A stretch of 21,018 nt of DNA from an uncultured Prevotella sp. (lineage in GTDB: Bacteria > Bacteroidota > Bacteroidia > Bacteroidales > Bacteroidaceae), in the NCBI GenBank assembly GCA_937874345.1, contig CALNBT010000139.1, positions 1 to 21,018 of the forward strand, written 5' to 3'. Numbering within the stretch: position 1 is the stretch's first letter; each line of letters starts with the position of its first letter. Below are positions 15,378 to 21,018 of the stretch, in pieces. The notes under the pieces are model-generated. The model did no database searches. It had not been told where the DNA came from and was given only the letters and a program-made list of their open reading frames with translations. The position numbers and the translations under genes were made by a program.

Positions 15378-15420
15378 GAAAAAAGTTATGGAAATATGGA
15401 ACGTTCTGCGTTATTTCGAG

Positions 15421-15428
15421 TATTTTTG
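15421..15428 (+). promoter_or_regulatory. -7 box candidate for the ftsK unit
   Basis: TATTTTTG matches TAnnTTTG and sits 30 bases before the ftsK ATG at 15459. No -33 TTTG is visible at 19-21 bp. It is identical in sequence to the opposing box at 15370-15377. Confidence 0.4.
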
Positions 15429-15458
15429 CATACAAAAATCATACAATAATAGTTGGCA

Positions 15459-17915
15459 ATGAAGAAAAGACGCGCAGAGCGTAAACCCAAAAATTTAGGG
15501 GAAGCGGTCGGCTTTCAAAATATTTACCAAAACGAAAAATTTGATTTTCTCCTTGGTATCATCCTGTTGATGATAGCGATATACGTTATTATTGCAATGG
15601 TATCTTATATTTCAACTGGAAAAGCAGACCAAAGCATTTTGGAAGATCTGAGACCGATGGAATGGATGAATACAAATCGTTCATTCACAAATTACTGCGG
15701 TAGCATCGGGGCAATCATATCCTATTATTTAATAACCATTAACTTTGGCTTTCCTGCCTTTCTGATTCCTGCCTTTTTCATCCTTGTCGGATTGAAACTG
15801 ATGAGGGTCTACAAGATAAATCTATGGAAATGGTTTTTAGGATTTTCCATCATCATGATATGGAGTTCTGTTACTTTGGCGAAATTTGCCACTCCATTGA
15901 TGGGATATCTTGTATTTAACCCCGGAGGAAACCACGGTCTTTATTGTGTACAGCAACTTGAGAATTTGGTTGGAGCCCCGGGGTTGACGGCCATCTTATT
16001 TCTAGTTGCCGTTGGTTTTTTAACATATATCAGTGCCGAAACAATCACTGTAATCAGGAAAGCCCTTAACCCTGTGAAGTATCTTTCCAAAAAGATACCT
16101 TTAACCGTTACCAATTTGACGCATCGCGAACCTGAAGAGAAACATAATAAGCCAGAGGAACCCAAAGCAGAGGCTCCCGTTCAAGCTGTAGACTCTCCAA
16201 GTCAAGAAAAGGCTACAGTCGTAGATTTGACCGACTTTTCGGTATTTAATAAGAAAAAAGGAAAGAAAGATTCAAAGGTCTCTTCTGAATCAACATCAAA
16301 TCCGAATGGATCTCTTCTGACCGTCGAAGTGGCTCATGAATCAGAAAAGGCTTCCGGTAAGACCTTGTCTGTTGAAGATGTCTTGAAAACACCTATCAAT
16401 CCAAAAGAACCATTCCTCAACTACAAATATCCAACGCTGGATTTGTTGAAGAAATACGACCATGAAGACACCCCACAAGTGGACATGGCAGAGATTGAAG
16501 CCAATAATAATCGAATTATTGAAGTGCTGAACAGTTTTGGAGTTGATATCCGAGGTATTAAGGCTACTGTTGGTCCTGCCATTACTTTATACGAAATCAC
16601 CCCTGGAGAAGGTCAACGTATTTCTAAAATCAGAAATCTCGAAGACGATATTGCACTGAGTTTATCGGCATTAGGAATCCGCATCATTGCTCCAATTCCA
16701 GGGAAAGGTACCATTGGTATTGAGGTCCCCAATAAGAAACCTAGTATCGTCTCCATGGAAAGCATCCTGAATTCGAAGAAATATCAGGAATCAAACATGG
16801 AGCTTCCTCTTGCCATTGGCAAGACAATCACCAATGAAGTGTTTATGGTAGACTTGGCCAAAATACCCCATTTGCTTGTCGCCGGTGCAACAGGACAAGG
16901 AAAATCCGTTGGTTTGAATGCGATCATCACTTCGCTACTATATAAAAAGCATCCCAATGAGCTCAAGATTGTACTCATAGATCCTAAGAAAGTTGAATTC
17001 AGTGTATATTCTCCTATCGCTGATCATTTCATGGCAGCATCTCCAGGAGATGAAGATGAACCGATCATGACCGATGTAACAAAAGTGGTAAGAACCTTGA
17101 ATTCACTTTGTACATTAATGGATCATCGCTATGACATGCTTAAAATTGCAGGTGCAAGAAACATTAAAGAATACAATAGAAAGTTCGTCAATCATCAGTT
17201 AAATTTGACAAAAGGACATGAGTTCATGCCTTATATCGTTGTTATCATTGATGAGTTCGGTGATTTAATCATGACTGCAGGACGGGAAATAGAAGCGCCT
17301 ATCACCCGAATTGCGCAATTGGCTCGTGCTGTGGGTATTCACATGGTGATTGCTACGCAACGACCCACCACCACTATCATTACAGGAAACATCAAAGCCA
17401 ACTTCCCTGGTAGAATGGGATTCAAGGTTAGCTCAATGATAGACTCAAGGACTATCCTTGACCGTCCAGGTGCCAATCAGCTGGTTGGTCGTGGAGATAT
17501 GCTCTTCCTTAATGGAAATGACCCGGTGCGTGTACAATGTGCCTTTGTAGATACTCCAGAAATTGACAACATTAACCAGTATATTGCAAACCAACCTGGT
17601 CCTGTCGTGCCGCTTGAATTGCCAGAACCTGCAGAAACGGGTAAGTCTAATGGGCTTAACAGTCTTGGTGGCAGCGACATGCAGAGTCTGGATCCCTTCT
17701 TTGAAGAAGCAGCACACGCCATCGTTACGAGCAAAATTGGTTCTACCAGCATGATACAACGGCGGTTCTCTATCGGATACAACCGTGCTGGACGATTGAT
17801 GGACCAGCTTGAAGCAGCCGGTATCGTAGGACCTGCACAAGGAAGCAAACCAAGAGATGTTTTGGTTCAAGATGAAATATCCTTAACATCTATCATGGAA
17901 AGCTTACGTACTTGA
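15459..17915 (+). CDS. ftsK: DNA translocase FtsK
   Basis: Inner-membrane, septum-located ATPase that pumps chromosome ends apart and activates XerCD at dif during division. The 818-residue chain has about four membrane helices (roughly 30-50, 82-112, 124-141, 175-192). A Pro/Glu/Lys-rich linker follows (about 215-320), shorter than in E. coli. The motor domain has Walker A GATGQGKS (476-483) and Walker B VVIIDEFGDL (594-603, Asp598/Glu599). QRPTTTIITGNIKANFPGR follows. The C-terminal winged-helix gamma domain (about 750-818, with QRRFSIGYNRAGRLMDQLE) reads KOPS-type sites. The ATG at 15459 is preferred to a TTG two codons upstream. Followed at 28 bases by the LolA-like gene. Confidence 0.97.
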   Translation: MKKRRAERKPKNLGEAVGFQNIYQNEKFDFLLGIILLMIAIYVIIAMVSYISTGKADQSILEDLRPMEWMNTNRSFTNYCGSIGAIISYYLITINFGFPAFLIPAFFILVGLKLMRVYKINLWKWFLGFSIIMIWSSVTLAKFATPLMGYLVFNPGGNHGLYCVQQLENLVGAPGLTAILFLVAVGFLTYISAETITVIRKALNPVKYLSKKIPLTVTNLTHREPEEKHNKPEEPKAEAPVQAVDSPSQEKATVVDLTDFSVFNKKKGKKDSKVSSESTSNPNGSLLTVEVAHESEKASGKTLSVEDVLKTPINPKEPFLNYKYPTLDLLKKYDHEDTPQVDMAEIEANNNRIIEVLNSFGVDIRGIKATVGPAITLYEITPGEGQRISKIRNLEDDIALSLSALGIRIIAPIPGKGTIGIEVPNKKPSIVSMESILNSKKYQESNMELPLAIGKTITNEVFMVDLAKIPHLLVAGATGQGKSVGLNAIITSLLYKKHPNELKIVLIDPKKVEFSVYSPIADHFMAASPGDEDEPIMTDVTKVVRTLNSLCTLMDHRYDMLKIAGARNIKEYNRKFVNHQLNLTKGHEFMPYIVVIIDEFGDLIMTAGREIEAPITRIAQLARAVGIHMVIATQRPTTTIITGNIKANFPGRMGFKVSSMIDSRTILDRPGANQLVGRGDMLFLNGNDPVRVQCAFVDTPEIDNINQYIANQPGPVVPLELPEPAETGKSNGLNSLGGSDMQSLDPFFEEAAHAIVTSKIGSTSMIQRRFSIGYNRAGRLMDQLEAAGIVGPAQGSKPRDVLVQDEISLTSIMESLRT

Positions 17916-17943
17916 TTATTAATGAAACGAAAAAATGTAAGAT

Positions 17944-18570
17944 ATGAAAACTAAGTGCATTAAATTAACAGTTTTACGATTCGCAATTGTAACGCTGACT
18001 CTATTTATCAGTCTAAATCTTGAAGCACAGAGTGCACGTTCCATCCTGGATAAGACTGCAGCAGTTGTTGGAAGAAAAGGCGGTGCAAGTGCGAATTTTA
18101 CAATATCAGGTTCACAACTTGGTTCTACATCCGGTAAAATTGCGATAAAAGCCAATAAGTTTTATGCCAGAACACCACAAGCGATTGTATGGTATGACGG
18201 AAAAACGCAGTGGAGTTATTTGAAAAAGACAAACGAAGTAAACATTTCACATCCTTCTCAATCGCAACAAATGTCTATGAATCCATATACATTTATCAAT
18301 ATGTACAAAAATGGATATAGCCTGACTTTTAAGAGTTTAGCTACTTCCTATCAAATACATATGATCGCTCAAAATGCCAAAACAAAACTTCCAGAAATGT
18401 ATATTTTGATTAACAAGAATAACTACAGGCCATCTCAGGTAAAAATGCGTCAGGGAAAGACATGGACAACGATCAATATCACTGCATTCAAACCTGTTAA
18501 TCAGCCGGATAATATTTTCGTGTTCCAATCTAAAGATGCACCTTCAGCAGAAGTTATCGATTTACGTTAA
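17944..18570 (+). CDS. LolA-like outer-membrane lipoprotein carrier
   Basis: A 208-residue periplasmic protein of the LolA fold, expected to shuttle lipoproteins from the inner to the outer membrane. A basic, hydrophobic signal peptide ends near EAQ (27-29). The mature part starts ARSILDKTAA and keeps the LolA-type pattern. The segment FTISGSQLGSTSGKIAIKA is followed by KFYARTPQAIVWYDGKTQWSYL, the hydrophobic-cavity strands, and the C-terminal SAEVIDLR. Sequence identity to E. coli LolA would be low; the call rests on fold pattern, size and position directly after ftsK. It is followed after 43 bases by the DUF5687 gene. Confidence 0.85.
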   Translation: MKTKCIKLTVLRFAIVTLTLFISLNLEAQSARSILDKTAAVVGRKGGASANFTISGSQLGSTSGKIAIKANKFYARTPQAIVWYDGKTQWSYLKKTNEVNISHPSQSQQMSMNPYTFINMYKNGYSLTFKSLATSYQIHMIAQNAKTKLPEMYILINKNNYRPSQVKMRQGKTWTTINITAFKPVNQPDNIFVFQSKDAPSAEVIDLR

Positions 18571-18613
18571 TACCAAATGCTGTTATTTTCAAACAACTGA
18601 ATAACCATCAAGT

Positions 18614-20161
18614 ATGAATAATGCTGCTTCTAACTACCTTCAACCAACGCTTCGAGACCGTTTTGATCTGTTTAAAATGATAAGACGCCACAGAAAGTTG
18701 GCAGAAAAAAGAAGCATCAGTTACGAACAAAATAAGGCAGCCAAGGTATTAGTTGTGATTGCCAGTGTTTTTGTTCTGGTTTATTTGGGATTCATTGCTG
18801 TCATGCTTTCCCTTTTGGCTAATGAGACCAAAAGCATTACTACCGTTGAATTTATCTGCGCGCTCAGTCCTTTTGTTTTGATCATTGACTTTGGATTCAG
18901 ATTCATTGCGCAAGAGATTCCTGCACAACTGATCAAGCCCTACATCATTCTCCCTATCTCCAGGTACACTTGTATCGATAACTTTATTGGTACGAGTCTT
19001 CTCAGCACCACTAATTTTACGTGGTTTACGATGTTGGTACCCTATATTTTGATGTCTGTACTGTTCAGCTTTGGCCTTGCAACATCCCTGGGAGTATTAC
19101 TTTTTTATTGGCTTCTTATATTGATAAATACCCAATGGTATCACATTGCACGGACACTCATCAATGATTCGATGCTATGGTGGTTGCTGCCTCTTGGCGT
19201 TTATGGCTTGATGGCGATGCCATGGTATGTAAATGCCCATCCTAGCATTGAGCATCTTTTTACTTTTTATGCCAAAATCGGCACAGCTATCGGTGATGGA
19301 AGCCTTTTGCCCTATATCGGATTACTGCTGTTTCTTGGGATCCTGGTGATGATTAACCGCAAAATTCAGTATGTTCACGTGATGAGCGAGTTGATGAATA
19401 AAAATCAGAAGAAACTGAAACTGGTCAATAATTTCAGTTTCTTTGAACGTTATGGCGAGATAGGTCATTATCTTCAACTGGAGATAAAGCAGATACTTAG
19501 AAATAAAAATCCGCGCAAGAGCTTTATTGCAGCAATTTCACTGATCCTGGTATTTTCCTTGGTATCTTCTTTTTCTAATGTTTACGACAATCCATTCATG
19601 ATGTCATTTATAGGATGCTACAATTTTGTTATCTTCGGTGCAATGATCATCATTCGCATAATGAGTAATGAAGGCAACTACATTGACGGCTTAATGGTAC
19701 ACAAAGAAAATATATATTCACTCCTAAGAGCAAAGTACATTTTCTATAGTGTCATTCTGATTTTGCCTTTCCTCCTGATGTTACCAACCGTTTTTGCAGG
19801 AAAATGGACCATCCTGATGCTGCTGGCTTATGCCACCTTTACGGCAGGTTTCCAGTACTTCATTCTTTTTCAGATGGCCGTATTCAACAAACGAACACAG
19901 CCAATGAATTCTAAATATATCAATAAAGGCGGAATCGAAAATAATTACATCCAAATGATTGCCAGCATGACTTGTCTTTTCCTGCCGACCCTCATCATTA
20001 CCATCCTGCACAGCTTTGCTAGTGGGCAGGTAGTTTATATTTCGATGATTATTTTTGGAAGCTGCTTTATTGTTACAAGTAACCTATGGTTGCGAAATAT
20101 CTACAACCGGATGATGCGTAAACGATACAGCCTGTTGGAAGGATTTCAGTCAACTCGCTAA
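18614..20161 (+). CDS. DUF5687-family polytopic membrane protein
   Basis: A 515-residue inner-membrane protein with about 11-12 hydrophobic helices, in two halves of about six separated by a basic cytosolic stretch (about 245-300). The N-terminus of about 45 residues is basic and soluble (RDRFDLFKMIRRHRKLAEKR). Layout and size match DUF5687, Bacteroidota proteins that resemble permeases of ABC-2-type exporters. In that family the gene often sits beside an ATP-binding subunit, but here no ATPase is present on either side. The function is unknown. It is the last gene of the ftsK-lolA run. Its TAA overlaps the TAG of the converging serine deaminase gene by two bases. Confidence 0.8.
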   Translation: MNNAASNYLQPTLRDRFDLFKMIRRHRKLAEKRSISYEQNKAAKVLVVIASVFVLVYLGFIAVMLSLLANETKSITTVEFICALSPFVLIIDFGFRFIAQEIPAQLIKPYIILPISRYTCIDNFIGTSLLSTTNFTWFTMLVPYILMSVLFSFGLATSLGVLLFYWLLILINTQWYHIARTLINDSMLWWLLPLGVYGLMAMPWYVNAHPSIEHLFTFYAKIGTAIGDGSLLPYIGLLLFLGILVMINRKIQYVHVMSELMNKNQKKLKLVNNFSFFERYGEIGHYLQLEIKQILRNKNPRKSFIAAISLILVFSLVSSFSNVYDNPFMMSFIGCYNFVIFGAMIIIRIMSNEGNYIDGLMVHKENIYSLLRAKYIFYSVILILPFLLMLPTVFAGKWTILMLLAYATFTAGFQYFILFQMAVFNKRTQPMNSKYINKGGIENNYIQMIASMTCLFLPTLIITILHSFASGQVVYISMIIFGSCFIVTSNLWLRNIYNRMMRKRYSLLEGFQSTR

Positions 20162-21018
20162 ATAATCTCAACAGCAAGCCCTCCTTCGCTGGTCTCTTTA
20201 TAAAGAGAAGGAAGATCATGGCCTGTATTTTTCATGACATTGACCACCTTATCAAAAGAGACCCGATGCTTTCCATCCGAAAAGCTTGCAAATAAATTTG
20301 AATCAAGTGCACGGGTAGCAGCAAAGGCGTTTCTTTCTATACAAGGTATTTGAACAAGACCGCAAACAGGATCGCACGTCATACCTAAGTGATGCTCCAA
20401 TCCCATCTCAGCAGAATACTCAATCTGGGTAAGACTTCCTCCAAACAACTGGCAAGCTGCAGCCGAGGCCATAGAGCAAGCTACCCCTACTTCACCTTGA
20501 CACCCGACATCTGCACCAGAAATAGAAGCATTTTGCTTGACCAAATTCCCGATTAATCCGGCTGTGGCCATCGCATGTAAAATACGTGAATCACTGAATC
20601 CGTGCCCTTTTGAAAGATGATACAGCACTGAAGGCAATACACCACATGATCCACAGGTAGGGGCTGTTACAATCGTGCCTCCTGAAGCATTTTCTTCACT
20701 TACCGCCAGTGCATAGGCGTAAACCAATCCACGGGTCTGCAAAGACTTTTTATATCCACTTGCCCTAACGAAATAGGTTGGTGCCTTTCGACGCAGATTT
20801 AAAGGGCCAGGCAAAGCTCCTTCGTGGTTAATGCCACGTTCAACGGCATCTTTCATTACTTTCCATGCCTCCATTAGATAATCCCAAATATCGCTGCCCT
20901 CGCATGCCTCTACATATTCCCAATAGCCACGACCTTTGGCTTCACACCACTCCATAATCTCGGTCAGGCTGTTCAAATCGTATACCTCTTTGGTATTGAA
21001 AAGGTCCTCTTCTCCCCT
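20158..21018 (-). CDS. sdaA: L-serine ammonia-lyase, iron-sulfur type (C-terminal part; runs off the window)
   Basis: Converts L-serine to pyruvate and ammonia with an oxygen-labile [4Fe-4S] cluster; cytosolic. About 286 C-terminal residues are in the window, and the frame stays open to base 21018, so the start is outside. Single-chain enzymes are about 400 or more residues, so the N-terminal beta domain is mostly missing here. Visible family marks are RGYWEYVEACEG, the cluster-region PTCGSCGVLP, SGADVGCQGEVGVACSM, and MTCDPVCGLVQIPCIERN with further conserved cysteines. The C-terminal ETSEGGLAVEII is typical. An internal TTG at 20976 is not a real start. Confidence 0.93.
   Translation of the reverse strand, partial: RGEEDLFNTKEVYDLNSLTEIMEWCEAKGRGYWEYVEACEGSDIWDYLMEAWKVMKDAVERGINHEGALPGPLNLRRKAPTYFVRASGYKKSLQTRGLVYAYALAVSEENASGGTIVTAPTCGSCGVLPSVLYHLSKGHGFSDSRILHAMATAGLIGNLVKQNASISGADVGCQGEVGVACSMASAAACQLFGGSLTQIEYSAEMGLEHHLGMTCDPVCGLVQIPCIERNAFAATRALDSNLFASFSDGKHRVSFDKVVNVMKNTGHDLPSLYKETSEGGLAVEII

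Noticed and set aside
15349..15435. 29-residue N-terminal extension of the exonuclease frame
   Set aside because: It lies upstream of the -7 box at 15370-15377 and overlaps the opposing ftsK promoter region. The family domain begins after the ATG at 15348.
17445..17870. 141- and 123-codon minus-strand frames inside ftsK
   Set aside because: They are antisense to the conserved motor and gamma domains of FtsK, with no family resemblance and no start context.

Overview
This is a stretch of core chromosome from a Bacteroidota bacterium, most likely of the order Bacteroidales; I cannot name the genus. The phylum call rests on several independent signs. Ribosome binding sites are A-rich and lack clear Shine-Dalgarno sequences. 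Promoter-like sites fit the TTTG / TAnnTTTG pattern of this phylum. There are SPII lipoproteins, KDO (outer-membrane) biosynthesis, and families typical of the phylum (DUF6057, DUF5687, a eukaryote-like GH13_8 branching enzyme). No mobile element, CRISPR array, prophage or clear horizontally acquired island is visible. No gap without a gene exceeds about 280 bases.

Layout. 1-421: a 17-bp tandem duplication, a long inverted repeat, and a two-tRNA unit on the minus strand (Ser-GCT, then Glu-CTC) with its own promoter. 422-2342 (minus): a parallel beta-helix lipoprotein followed four bases later by cytidine deaminase. 2343-2617 holds the promoter of that pair and otherwise nothing I can identify. 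2618-3256 (minus): a HAD hydrolase, divergent from a plus-strand run at 3328-6648: DUF3298-type lipoprotein, rsmG, an MBL-fold hydrolase, ruvC and a small secreted protein. 6707-11128 (minus): a 14-repeat MORN protein, glycogen branching enzyme glgB, and an overlapping DUF6057 membrane protein. 11232-11978 (plus): kdsB. 11979-12199 holds only a weak stem-loop at its end. 12200-15348 (minus): three overlapping genes, a DEDDy exonuclease, an RlmI-like methyltransferase and tilS. 15459-20161 (plus): ftsK, a LolA-like lipoprotein carrier and a DUF5687 membrane protein. This meets, stop codon on stop codon, an L-serine ammonia-lyase gene that runs off the right edge.

Functional themes: translation and RNA modification (two tRNAs, RsmG, RlmI-like, TilS), DNA processing and segregation (RuvC, FtsK), envelope biogenesis (KdsB, LolA-like, lipoproteins), glycogen synthesis (GlgB with possible accessory proteins), and pyrimidine and serine catabolism. 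I found no convincing new defence or mobile system. The points most worth a second look are the MORN-glgB-DUF6057 cluster, the ftsK-lolA synteny, the tilS gene without an ATG start, and the inverted repeat that reaches into the 3' end of tRNA-Glu. Several starts were moved from the longest open frame to a better internal start; the reason is given in each entry.
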